Source: Pedobacter miscanthi
GTDB taxonomy: Bacteria > Bacteroidota > Bacteroidia > Sphingobacteriales > Sphingobacteriaceae
Length of the DNA stretch: 64,000 nt
Reading direction: 5' to 3'
Assembly (NCBI RefSeq): GCF_003315595.1
Contig: NZ_QNQU01000005.1
Span: 62,001 to 126,000, forward strand
Shown: positions 31,647-41,100 of the stretch, piece after piece
Position numbering within the stretch: position 1 is the stretch's first letter
Layout of the letters: each line of letters opens with the position of its first letter
Translations under genes and position numbers: made by a program
The notes under the pieces: model-generated
Told to the model about the DNA's origin: nothing
The model's input: only the letters and a program-made list of their open reading frames with translations
Databases searched by the model: none

Positions 31647-32092
31647 ATGAAAGATGAAAATTGGTGCGTCTGGCAAAAAAATGGCCATCATATTGATTTC
31701 ATCTCTTCTAAAAACAGGCTTTCCGGTCCTCACCACATTAATTGCTTTAGCGCCTAACGCGTAAGGCTTTGCTCACTGGATCTATTATCAGCCGCACCAA
31801 TTTTTCATTTTGCTAAAATATGAAATCTTGGCTTAAAGCAAAAAAAAATCTCAATTCTTTTACAAATCTGTATACAGGTGTTTACATGGCTGTTTCTCGC
31901 TATTTATCTGCTATTTCAACTGCCATCGAAGATTTAAGATAATGGATAAGGATTAAACATAACAGGAATAAAGTAAATTTTAAAGAAATATGATTCTATA
32001 CAGTTCGTTTTGTGTAGTATTTGTTATACATTCGGGTGTTATCTGTTTTTGTTTGAGTTTTTGCCTGAACCTGGATGTTAGATTATAACACG
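31647..32092. other. gene-free stretch with a TIR-bounded element
   Basis: No gene is seen. 31655-31807 is bounded by an inverted repeat TGAAAATTGGTGCG (31655-31668) / CGCACCAATTTTTCA (31793-31807), differing by one base; the first arm is 9 bp past the AraC stop. The inside (GCGCCTAACGCGTAAGG) has a small hairpin. It looks like a non-autonomous repeat element. The remaining 285 bp are AT-rich, without structure I can name. Confidence 0.6.
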
Positions 32093-33361
32093 TTAATCTT
32101 CAAACAGGTAACCACTATAGGCTAATCCTTTTGCCACGCTTTTAAAGTTATCGCCGGAGTTTAAAGGGATATGCGGAAATTTATTTTTAAAAAGGTTTTG
32201 CACTGCCGAAACCATCGAAGTTCCGCCGGTTAGGAACAAACAATCAATATCCTGCGGATTGATGTTGTAGGTTTCCATAAACTGATCCAGGTAAGTATCT
32301 ATTCTACTGATATCTTTTTCGATGATGGCATTATATTGGCCGAGCGAAATGTTTTCTTCAATTTCAATCTCCATATTATGGTATTCAAAAGTAGAAACAG
32401 GCTGGTCTGAAAGTTCGATTTTGGTTTTCTCAATCGACCTGAAAAGTGAATAGCCCAGGTTATTTTCGATTAGCGTAATGAGGTTTTTAAATTTCGGGTC
32501 GTTTTTAGAATAATAATAATATTCTTCAATTTCTTTCTGGATTTTTAAGCCATTAAAGAAGTTCATTTTATCCCAGGTACAGATATTGGCAAATAGTGAT
32601 TTGGGTACGTTTAATACTTTGCCCGGCGTAGCTTCATACATGGTATTTTTCCCAAAATATGGCGTTCCTTTATCCCACATAAAAGCAGAATCTAAACTAT
32701 CGCCACCGATATAGATACCGCCCGATGCAATCATGTCGTTTTTACGGTCTTTACTGCCCACTTTATCCGGATCGAGGATGAGGTAGGTAAAATCGGTAGT
32801 ACCTCCGCCCAAATCGGCAACCAGTACACGTTCCTTCTTTTTTATGGTTTTCTCGTAGGCAAAAGCCGCCCCGATGGGTTCGAACTGGAAACGTACTTCG
32901 CTAAAACCAGCACTTTCTGCTGCTTTTTTAAGCCTGGTTTGCGCAAGCGTATCTTTCATGGTATTATCATCATCAAAGAAAACAGGTCGGCCAATAACAG
33001 CTTTCTGGCAATCTTCGCCGATAATTTTATCTGCTTTTTGTTTTAAGTCTTTAAGGATCAGCGTAACCAGGTCTGACGCGGTATAACGTTTATTGTGGAT
33101 CCGCGTTTCGGTAAAGGTGGTACGCGAAAGAATCTGTTTAATGGATTTAATAAACCTGCCCTTCATGCCATCGCTTAAATAGGCTTCAATTGCTTTTTCG
33201 CCAACAATATGGTTTTCGCCATCAATAATGCTTTTAACCTCTGTGAAATAAATTAACGAAGGGATAGAAATTGTATCGATAATCTCCTTTTTTTCTTCAT
33301 CATAAATCGATAATGCCGAGTTGGTTGTTCCAAAATCGATTCCGTATAAAAACTTACTCAT
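32093..33361 (-). CDS. Hsp70-family protein (YegD-like)
   Basis: A 422-residue actin-fold ATPase related to Hsp70 but with only the nucleotide-binding domain, like YegD of Escherichia coli. Motifs: phosphate 1 'YGIDFGTTNSALSIYD' at residue 6, phosphate 2 'VLVADLGGGTTDFTYL' near 190, and adenosine 'CLFLTGGTSMVSAVQNLF' near 372. The substrate-binding domain of DnaK is absent. Insertions specific to this group are 'TYLILDPDKVGSKDRKND' and the segment around 'YYYYSKNDPKF'. The role is unknown; it may be a chaperone-like switch. It lies 77 bp downstream of the helicase gene in the same direction. Confidence 0.9.
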   Translation of the reverse strand: MSKFLYGIDFGTTNSALSIYDEEKKEIIDTISIPSLIYFTEVKSIIDGENHIVGEKAIEAYLSDGMKGRFIKSIKQILSRTTFTETRIHNKRYTASDLVTLILKDLKQKADKIIGEDCQKAVIGRPVFFDDDNTMKDTLAQTRLKKAAESAGFSEVRFQFEPIGAAFAYEKTIKKKERVLVADLGGGTTDFTYLILDPDKVGSKDRKNDMIASGGIYIGGDSLDSAFMWDKGTPYFGKNTMYEATPGKVLNVPKSLFANICTWDKMNFFNGLKIQKEIEEYYYYSKNDPKFKNLITLIENNLGYSLFRSIEKTKIELSDQPVSTFEYHNMEIEIEENISLGQYNAIIEKDISRIDTYLDQFMETYNINPQDIDCLFLTGGTSMVSAVQNLFKNKFPHIPLNSGDNFKSVAKGLAYSGYLFED

Positions 33362-33438
33362 GGGTTTAACGTATTGTGGGTGTAGCTAAGAAATGGGGCT
33401 GCGAAAGTATCAAAAAATGGTTTAAGAAGCTAAAGTTT

Positions 33439-35532
33439 TTAAAATAATTCACTTGTGCCCAAATGGGCATTAACAATGCGGGTAATCTGCTGGCCAAGTT
33501 CTTTTGCATTTCCGATACCTACACTCTTTATGGCCGCAAGCTGATCGGTAGTTTTGGGCATCCGCTCAGCTATCGAAAGTAATGCGAGATCGGAAAGTAC
33601 GGCATAATCCTGTGTTCCCCTTTGCGCGGCTATGGTTTTACGCCATTCTACCAGGTTTTTGTATACCTGCGGATTGGAAATTTCTTTTGGCTTGATACTC
33701 GATTTAATGATCTTTTTCTCGGGCTGTTTGTTACCTGCGGCATGCAGGGTATCGATGTAATCTTTAATTGAAAAAGGATTCCACGATATTTTAAATAAAG
33801 CCAGTTTGGTTTGAAGCGCATCTTTACAATCTTTCAATACCGTAAGTAACTTATCCGAGTGGGTATCGTTATAAAAATTGATAGCGACAATCTTCGCCAT
33901 CAATACCATTACCTGTTCGAGTTTTGGAATGAAATAATCGGATGCTTTTTTCACGCGCTCCATAAAAGCACCGGCATTGGCAGGGTTTTCGGAAGTGCTT
34001 ATTTTTGAAAATTCTTTTGTTATAAAGTTTCTGGCTACTTTAAAAACTTCGTTCTGCAGGATCTGGTTTGCTTGTTCATAAATAGATAAAAAAGCATTTT
34101 TTTCATCTTTATCAATGAGTTTCGAGCGGCCCAGTTTTTCCCAGTCTTTGGCCACGAGCGAAAAATCCAGTAATTCGTGGATCAAACTCCAGGCATATTG
34201 CTGGCTATATTTTTCCAGTAATTCGGGTGTAGGCTTATCCTGGTGGCTGGCTTTTGTAAAACTGATTACTTTTGCGTCGGTTATGATGCTCTCGGCAGTT
34301 ACCGGAGATTTTAAGATCAATCCTTCCAAACTTCTGCAACGACTTAATGCCACATAGGCCTGTCCGTGGGTAAAAGCGGTGCTTACATCAACAATGGCAT
34401 GATCGAAGGTTAAACCCTGACTCTTATGAACAGTGATGGCCCAGGCGAGTTTAAACGGATATTGGGAGAATGAACCTGTACTTGTTTCGTCGATTTTATT
34501 GTCTTCATCGCTAAGGCTGTATTTTACATTCTGCCAGATTTCTTTCTCCACTTCAATCTCTTTACCATCGCCAGAAAAAGCAACTTTTATCGAATGCTGA
34601 TCAATTGCGGTGATTTTTGCTGCTTTCCCGTTATAATATTGCTTTTTGCCAGATGAATCATTTTTAATAAAAATCACCTGTGCGCCCAGTTTTAACTGGA
34701 GTTTTTCGTCGGTAGGGTAGGCATCTTTAGGAAAATCGCCACTGATTTCGGCATCAAAATCAAACATTTCGCCCTCCAGTTTCTCTAAGCAGCCCTGGTT
34801 AATTTCGTTTACCAGTTGGTTATGCGTGGTTAACGTGATGTAATCATCTTTCCATTCCTGATCTAAAGATGGATCGTAACGTTCGTTAAGTTTTTCTAGC
34901 AGATTGCTATCGAGTGTGTTTTCGCGCATGCCATTCAGGATATCCAGAAATACGGGATCCGACTGGCGGTAAACTTTATCGAGCATAAACGTAACCATCG
35001 GAGTGGAACGGAAAATAATGCTGTCGAAAAAATACGGACTTGAATAGTACGCGCCCAGGATATGCCAGGCATCATGAAAAATGGGAGAGAGCTGATAAAG
35101 ATCGCCAATCATTAAAACCTGAACGCCACCGAACGGAAGGTTTGATCCTTTAACACGTTTTAAGGTACGATCGATAAAATCGATAATATCAACCCGGACC
35201 ATACTGATCTCATCTATAATCAGGAGATCAAGGCAACGCAGCAACCTTGTTTTTTCGTCTGAATATTTGAAACCGGTTTCTGCACTTTCGTCAACAACTG
35301 GGATCAAGGGGCCAAAAGGGATCTGGAAAAAAGAATGTAGGGTTACACCACCCGCATTTATCGCAGCAACGGCGGTAGGTGCTACCACTGCAAAATTCTT
35401 TTTTGTGGTATCCCTGATTTTGCGCAGCAGGGTGGTTTTTCCTGTTCCTGCCTTACCGGTTAAAAAAACCGGCTGATTGGTTGTGGCTAAAAAATCTAAA
35501 AGAAGCTGGTTATCCGGATCGGGCGTATTCAT
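33439..35532 (-). CDS. PIF1-like helicase with C-terminal HRDC domain
   Basis: A 697-residue SF1B helicase. Walker A 'FLTGKAGTGKTTLLRKI' (GKAGTGKT at 26-33), motif Ia 'VAPTAVAAINAGGVTLHSFF', Walker B 'LLIIDEISMVRVDIIDFIDR' near residue 108, motif III 'GGVQVLMIGDLYQLSPI', and motifs V/VI 'AWAITVHKSQGLTFDHAIVD' and 'AYVALSRCRSLEGLILK' near 380-410. A helical middle follows, then an HRDC domain at about 620-690 ('LVEWRKTIAAQRGTQDYAVL', 'SVGIGNAKELGQQI'), a nucleic-acid-binding module of RecQ-type helicases. It probably unwinds G-quadruplex or replication intermediates. Two such domain families in one chain are usual for the Bacteroidota protein. Confidence 0.92.
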   Translation of the reverse strand: MNTPDPDNQLLLDFLATTNQPVFLTGKAGTGKTTLLRKIRDTTKKNFAVVAPTAVAAINAGGVTLHSFFQIPFGPLIPVVDESAETGFKYSDEKTRLLRCLDLLIIDEISMVRVDIIDFIDRTLKRVKGSNLPFGGVQVLMIGDLYQLSPIFHDAWHILGAYYSSPYFFDSIIFRSTPMVTFMLDKVYRQSDPVFLDILNGMRENTLDSNLLEKLNERYDPSLDQEWKDDYITLTTHNQLVNEINQGCLEKLEGEMFDFDAEISGDFPKDAYPTDEKLQLKLGAQVIFIKNDSSGKKQYYNGKAAKITAIDQHSIKVAFSGDGKEIEVEKEIWQNVKYSLSDEDNKIDETSTGSFSQYPFKLAWAITVHKSQGLTFDHAIVDVSTAFTHGQAYVALSRCRSLEGLILKSPVTAESIITDAKVISFTKASHQDKPTPELLEKYSQQYAWSLIHELLDFSLVAKDWEKLGRSKLIDKDEKNAFLSIYEQANQILQNEVFKVARNFITKEFSKISTSENPANAGAFMERVKKASDYFIPKLEQVMVLMAKIVAINFYNDTHSDKLLTVLKDCKDALQTKLALFKISWNPFSIKDYIDTLHAAGNKQPEKKIIKSSIKPKEISNPQVYKNLVEWRKTIAAQRGTQDYAVLSDLALLSIAERMPKTTDQLAAIKSVGIGNAKELGQQITRIVNAHLGTSELF

Positions 35533-35758
35533 ATCAATTACAAAAATAACCTATTCGGGATTGATTTCAGGGCTGCTGAAGGGCCGTTTTATCCACATTT
35601 TGAAAAGGAGGATAAGCAATGTTGAAAATAAAAATCAAGATTAAGCGGTTGAAAATGAGTTTATATTCTGTTTTTAGCGAAAATTTGCCAAAAACATTTT
35701 CGAAAATTCAATTCAAATTTGTAACATTGCACTCGCAAAAAAGGAGTACCTTTTTTCC

Positions 35759-35832
35759 GGGCCTATAGCTCAGCTGGTTAGAGTAGAAGACTCATAATCT
35801 TTTGGTCCCTGGTTCGAGCCCAGGTGGGCCCA
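35759..35832 (+). tRNA. tRNA with CAT anticodon (Ile2 or elongator Met)
   Basis: 74 nt. Acceptor GGGCCTA (35759-35765) pairs with TGGGCCC (35825-35831), discriminator A at 35832, CCA not encoded. Anticodon loop CTCATAA on stem GAAGA/TCTTT, T arm CCTGG-TTCGAGC-CCAGG. The anticodon-to-variable segment (GACTCATAATC ... TTGGTC) resembles the lysidine-modified tRNA-Ile2 of E. coli (ileX type) more than elongator Met, but I cannot decide. Confidence 0.92.
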
Positions 35833-35840
35833 CTGCTTTA

Positions 35841-35873
35841 AACCCCTTTAAGGACAACTTGAAGGGGTTTTTT
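35841..35873 (+). terminator. terminator after the tRNA gene
   Basis: AACCCCTTTAA (35841-35851) pairs with TTGAAGGGGTT (35859-35869) with one G-U, followed by a T run. It lies 8 bp past the tRNA. Confidence 0.8.
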
Positions 35874-36116
35874 GTTGGGTAAAAAACTAACAGAAGCTGT
35901 TATGTACAGCACATGAGTCCCCCCGGCTGATAAACCATTTTAAGCTTGTTAAGCTCTCTGAGTGCTAAACAGGATTTGTGATAATTTCCTCTTTTGAGCG
36001 CTCTTTCTGCTCTTCATAAGAAATTTATACGCATCCTGCATTATTTTCAGGCAGCCGGAATGGGCATATTAATACATGATAAATATCGTTGTTTATATTA
36101 TATTTGTGTTGTCCCC

Positions 36117-36701
36117 ATGCGTGTTTACAGTTCATACTCTGATAGCGAATTGGCATTCCTGTTAACCCAGGGTGATGAACTGGCCTTTACCGAAATTTAC
36201 AACCGCTTTTACGGATTACTTTTTATACACGCAAGCAAACGTTTAAACGATGAGGAAGAAGCAAAAGATGTACTTCATCAGTTATTCGAGTCGCTATGGC
36301 TTAAACGTACGCATGTAGCCCCGGATGGCAATTTATCGGCCTATTTATATACCGCCGTACGTAACCGGATTCTGGATGTATTTGCACATCAGAAAGTGGA
36401 AAGCAAATATGTAGATTCTCTTCAGGACTATATTGATCAGGACCATATACTAACTGATTATCGCGTACGAGAGAAGCAAATGGCTTTATTGATCGAGCAG
36501 GAGATTGATGCATTGCCACCAAAAATGCGTGAAATATTTATATTAAGCCGTAAAGAGAATAAATCTCATAAAGAAATTGCCATGCAATTGGGGCTTTCTG
36601 AATTAACTGTTAAAACCCAGGTTAAAAAAGCATTGAGGATTTTGAAAACCAGGCTTGGATTGGTGATTTACGTCGCTTTTCTCTTTAAAACCTATCATTA
36701 A
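36117..36701 (+). CDS. ECF RNA polymerase sigma factor of the SusCD locus
   Basis: A 194-residue ECF sigma factor of the Bacteroidota FecI-like group. Sigma-2 region near residues 15-85 ('LLTQGDELAFTEIYNRFYGL', 'EEEAKDVLHQLFESLW', 'YLYTAVRNRILD') and sigma-4 region near 130-180 ('LPPKMREIFILSRKENKSHK', 'IAMQLGLSELTVKTQVKKAL'). ATG 36117 (MRVYSSYSDSEL) fits the usual N-terminus; the frame is open upstream to 35994 but without family sequence. A TATATTTG box lies at 36099-36106, too close for a normal leader, so the real promoter may be elsewhere. It directs transcription of the downstream SusC operon under FecR control. Confidence 0.93.
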   Translation: MRVYSSYSDSELAFLLTQGDELAFTEIYNRFYGLLFIHASKRLNDEEEAKDVLHQLFESLWLKRTHVAPDGNLSAYLYTAVRNRILDVFAHQKVESKYVDSLQDYIDQDHILTDYRVREKQMALLIEQEIDALPPKMREIFILSRKENKSHKEIAMQLGLSELTVKTQVKKALRILKTRLGLVIYVAFLFKTYH

Positions 36702-36844
36702 TTGCTTTTCTGTCAAAATTAATTCCCGTTTTCTTCTAAAAAATACCCCTGACGAAATTATTTTAAAAAAAATAATTTTTCAATACCCCCAGTGTACCAC
36801 CTTTGCCGTATATATATTAATCAACCAAACTAGACTTCCTTTTA

Positions 36845-37963
36845 ATGGAGCAAAACGCAAAGAAGCTTTTAAATAAATATCTTGCAGGCAATTGTACGCC
36901 CGAAGAAAATGCCGCTGTTGAAGACTGGTATCATCAACTGCCCTTCGAAAAAGATTCGCCTGATCATCCGGCCATCGAAAACAGTAAGGAAGAAGTTTGG
37001 CGCAGGTTAAGCAAGGGTGCAAAGTCTGTCAAGTTGATCACTTTTAAACGCATCGCCATTGCAGCCAGCATCATTTTATGCTTTGGCCTGGGTTTTTATT
37101 TAATAGCAGGTCGCAATACGCAACCGTTAACGGCCAAAACAGAATTAAAAGATATCCTTCCGGGAGGCCATAAGGCAACATTAACCCTGGCAGATGGAAC
37201 AATAGTTAACTTGGACGATGCCAAAAACGGTCAGGTAGCCAGCCAGAATGGTATTCTGATCCGCAAGGCAAAAAACGGTCAGCTCGAATATGTGGTGAAA
37301 GAAATCCCTAACGCACCGGTTACAGGTTCGAACAGCATTAGTACGCCACGTGGTGGACAATACCAGGTAAGTTTGCCTGATGGTACTAAAGTGTGGTTAA
37401 ATGCAGCTACTACCTTGAAGTATCCTTATGCATTTGCTAAAAATGAAAGGGTAGTAGAACTTAACGGGGAAGCTTATTTTGAAGTTGCAAAAGATCATAC
37501 CCGGCCATTCAGGGTAAAAACAGATGCGCAAACGGTAGAAGTACTCGGCACGCATTTTAATATCAACGCTTATCATGATGAAGCCGCTGAGAAAACCACT
37601 TTATTAGAGGGCGCAGTGAAAGTGAGCAATGCTTCGGGCAGTGTTAAACTCCAACCCGGCGAGCAATCAAGACTAAATAACGGCACCGCCAAATTAATTG
37701 TCGACCAGCAGGTTGACATTGATAAGGAAATGGCCTGGAAGAATAATATATTTTCATTTGATAATGATGATTTGCAGACCATTATGCGGCAGATTTCGCG
37801 ATGGTATGATGTTGATGTGGTTTATGAGGGCAAAATTCCATCAGAAAAATATGTGGGCGAAATTCCAAGGAACAGCAACCTGGCAGAGGTATTTAAAATA
37901 TTAGAACTTAACCATGTTCATATCGATGTAAAGGGAAAGGTACTTACGGTATCAGGAAATTAA
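36845..37963 (+). CDS. FecR-family anti-sigma factor
   Basis: A 372-residue inner-membrane protein. A cytosolic helical head (1-60, 'LLNKYLAGNCTPEENAAVED') binds the sigma factor; one membrane helix lies at about 67-86 ('RIAIAASIILCFGLGFYLIA'). The periplasmic part has the FecR domain (about 115-260: 'NSISTPRGGQYQVSLPDGTK', 'VWLNAATTLKYPYAF', 'VELNGEAYFEVAKDHTRPF') and a C-terminal DUF4974/STN-like domain ('DDLQTIMRQISRWYDVDVVY') that contacts the N-terminal signalling domain of the SusC transporter. It lies between the sigma gene and susC, the standard transmembrane signalling trio that senses transport. Confidence 0.94.
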   Translation: MEQNAKKLLNKYLAGNCTPEENAAVEDWYHQLPFEKDSPDHPAIENSKEEVWRRLSKGAKSVKLITFKRIAIAASIILCFGLGFYLIAGRNTQPLTAKTELKDILPGGHKATLTLADGTIVNLDDAKNGQVASQNGILIRKAKNGQLEYVVKEIPNAPVTGSNSISTPRGGQYQVSLPDGTKVWLNAATTLKYPYAFAKNERVVELNGEAYFEVAKDHTRPFRVKTDAQTVEVLGTHFNINAYHDEAAEKTTLLEGAVKVSNASGSVKLQPGEQSRLNNGTAKLIVDQQVDIDKEMAWKNNIFSFDNDDLQTIMRQISRWYDVDVVYEGKIPSEKYVGEIPRNSNLAEVFKILELNHVHIDVKGKVLTVSGN

Positions 37964-38029
37964 ACAAGAATGGCTTTTCTCTAAACAGCCGAAAAAATCA
38001 ACCAACCAATTACAAACAAACTAAACTTT

Positions 38030-38056
38030 ATGATGAAAAAACTACCAGAAATTTAG
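38030..38056 (+). other. 8-codon mini-ORF in the susC leader
   Basis: ATG ATG AAA AAA CTA CCA GAA ATT TAG encodes MMKKLPEI, 113 bp upstream of the susC start and before two hairpins. Too short to call a gene by coding evidence; noted because short upstream frames ahead of hairpins can govern leader read-through. Confidence 0.3.
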
Positions 38057-38074
38057 CATCCTACCTTTAAAAAA

Positions 38075-38147
38075 ACCGAAAGCGCGACAACGCTTCCGGT
38101 AGAAATTTGGACAAGCAGCTTGCTTCGAAACCCAGCTGCTATTTTTT
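38075..38147 (+). promoter_or_regulatory. two hairpins with a T run in the susC leader
   Basis: First hairpin ACCGAAAGCG (38075-38084) / CGCTTCCGGT (38091-38100), one mismatch. Second AGCAGCT (38114-38120) / AGCTGCT (38134-38140) followed by ATTTTTT, the shape of an intrinsic terminator, 22 bp upstream of the susC ATG. It may end the sigma-fecR transcript or attenuate susC expression. Confidence 0.55.
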
Positions 38148-38168
38148 AACCTCATTCATTACAAAGGT

Positions 38169-41100
38169 ATGAAATTAACTACCCTTTACAACCCCGTGTG
38201 CGACATGCGGAGGGTAAAGATTAAATTTTTATTGGTCATGAAATTGACTACAACTTTACTGCTGGTTGGCGCCCTGCATTTGTCGGCGGCCACCTTTTCA
38301 CAAACAGTAACGCTCTCTCGAAGAAAAACCTCACTTAAACAGGTATTTAAGGAGATAAAAAAGCAAACAGGCTACTTTTTCTTTTACAAAGGTCAGTTGT
38401 TGCAGGATAAACCTGATGTTACGGTAGAATTTGTAAAAACATCGTTAACAGAGGCATTGAATACAGCTTTAAAAGATCAGAACCTTAACTATAATATCGT
38501 TAACAAAACCATTGTAATCAGCAGTAAAGAAAATTTACCGCCAACTCCCCAGCACGCAGCCGTAAAAATTGAAGTAAAAGGCGTTGTGATTGATAAAACC
38601 ACCGGCGAAACCATTCCCGGCGTTAATATTTCAGTTAAAAATGGTGCAAGCGTGGGTATCACCAACGATAAAGGCGAATTTAAAGTAAGCGTTGATGAAG
38701 GAAGCATTTTGGTTTTTAGTTATGTGGGCTACGATTTATCTGAGGCAAAAGCTACAGGCGGAAAAGCATTGAACATTAAGCTTAGTGCCAAATTAACCCA
38801 GATGAATGATGTGGTGGTTACCGGTTATCAAACCATCAAAAAAGATACCTACACCGGTAATGCCATCACCATCAAAGGCGAAGATTTAAAGAAAAACAAT
38901 CCACAGAGTTTATTAAAGAGTATCCAGAGTTTTGATCCCTCATTTAAAGTTTTGGATAATAACTTATTTGGCTCTGATCCCAATGCACTGCCTAAAATTA
39001 ATGTCAGGGGAGCAACAGCACTCCCTTCGATAAGCGATACCGAAAATATATTAGACCGGAATAACCTGTCGAGCAATTATAACCTGCCTGCTTTTATGCT
39101 CGACGGTTTCGAAGTTACCCTGCAAAAGGTAACCGATTTAGACATCAACAGGATCGAATCGGTAACGCTGCTCAAAGATGCTGCGGCAACTGCCGTATAT
39201 GGATCAAGGGCGGCAAATGGTGTAATTGTAATTACCACTAAAGCGCCGGTTGCGGGTAAGCTTCAGCTTTCGTATAACTACGAACTGAGCGTAAATGCAC
39301 CTGACTTAACCGATTATCATGTTTTAAATGCAAAAGATAAACTTGCTTACGAAAAACTGGCTGGTTTGTACGATTCGGGTTTAAACACTGCGTATACCGC
39401 TGATCAATTGGATGCTGAATATTTTTCGAGGTTAAAAAACGTTGCCAGCGGGGTAGATACTTATTGGTTATCTCAGGCGCTCCGCAACGCGTACCGGCAA
39501 AAACATTCATTGTATGTACAAGGTGGCGACCAGAAATTCAGGTACGGAGTGGATCTGCGTTACGAAACTACACCGGGTGTGATGCTGAAATCAGACCGTA
39601 ACCGTTACAGTGGGGGCATGAATTTTACTTACAATCCAACTTCAAAATTATTGTTCCGCAACGAAGTTACGATCACACAGGTAGATGGAAATAATTCGCC
39701 TTACGGGGATTTCTCAACTTATGTAAGGATGAATCCATATTATCCCATAGCCAATGCAAATGGAGAAATGATACAGGAATTAGCTACCTGGCAGGTGGAT
39801 ACACATGATAACAGTAATGGTCAGCAGATTAAGCAAACTCATGTTTTTAATCCACTCTATGAAGGCACACTGGCCAGTTTTGATAAATCTTCAAACCTGG
39901 AATTGATCGACGCCTTTTCTGTCGACTGGAAATTAAGTCCAAGTTTAACTTTTAAAAGTCAGATCAGTTTAAACAAAAGTAAAACCTCCGGGGATAAGTT
40001 TGTTTCGCCGTTAAGTAATGTATTCTACGACTACGCGGCGGATAAACTGAATAACAAAGGCTCTTATACTTTGGTCGAAAGCGATCGTTTGGCAATTGAT
40101 GGTAAGGCAACTTTGGGTTATAACAAACAAATTGGCGACCAGTATTTTAACCTTGTATTGGGTACAAATGTGGTAACCGCCCGTACCGACGATAAACTGA
40201 TTGAAGCGCAGGGCTTTTCTAACGATCGTTTTACCAATATCGGTTTTGCACGTATTTACAAGGAAAATTCCGCTCCGGGGGGTAATGTATCCGAAAACAG
40301 GCTTGCCGGTGCATTTTTCTCCGGAAACTACTCTTTCAAAAATAAATATCTCTTAGATGCCTCTTTCCGTTACGAAGGATCATCAGCATTTGGTTCAAAT
40401 AAACGTTTTGCGCCTTTCTGGTCAACAGGTATTGGATGGAATATGCACCGCGAAGCTTTTCTGGCCGATTCTAAAGTCATCAGCCAGTTAAGGTTAAAAG
40501 CGAGCACAGGTATTGTTGGGTCTGTTTCTTTTCCGGCTTATTTATCACGTTCAATTTATCAGTACGATCCTTCCAACTGGTATTCTACCGGTTTAGGTGC
40601 TCAGGTTTTGGGTTATGGCAATAGTAATTTACAATGGCAGAAAACCGAAACTTATGATGTAGGTATCGATTTAGGCCTTTTTCAGGACCGTTTTGTCATC
40701 TCGCCGAGATATTATTACAAATTAACCAAAGGTTTGATTACGGATATCGATCTTTCGCCTTCTACCGGGTTTACCACCTATAAAGAAAACCTGGGAGATA
40801 TGGCCAACGAAGGTTATGAGCTTTATTTAACAGCTAATGCCTATCGGAATAAAGATTTTAACATCAACATTACCGGAAACCTGGCACACAACGTTAATAC
40901 TTTGGTGAAACTTTCCAACTCGCTGAAAACATTAAACGATAAAATCGACCAATACCAAACCAATCCAGATAAAAAAGCACAGTCTACACCATTGTTGCGC
41001 TATAACGAAGGGCAGTCGCTTTCTTCTATTTATGCGGTGAGATCTTTAGGCATCGACCCACAAACCGGTAAAGAGATTTTTGTGAAAAAAGATGGTTCCA

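Noticed and set aside
36099..36106. TATATTTG as promoter of the first ECF sigma gene
   Set aside because: It is only 10 bp before the chosen ATG, leaving almost no leader, and has no -33 element; not listed as a promoter.
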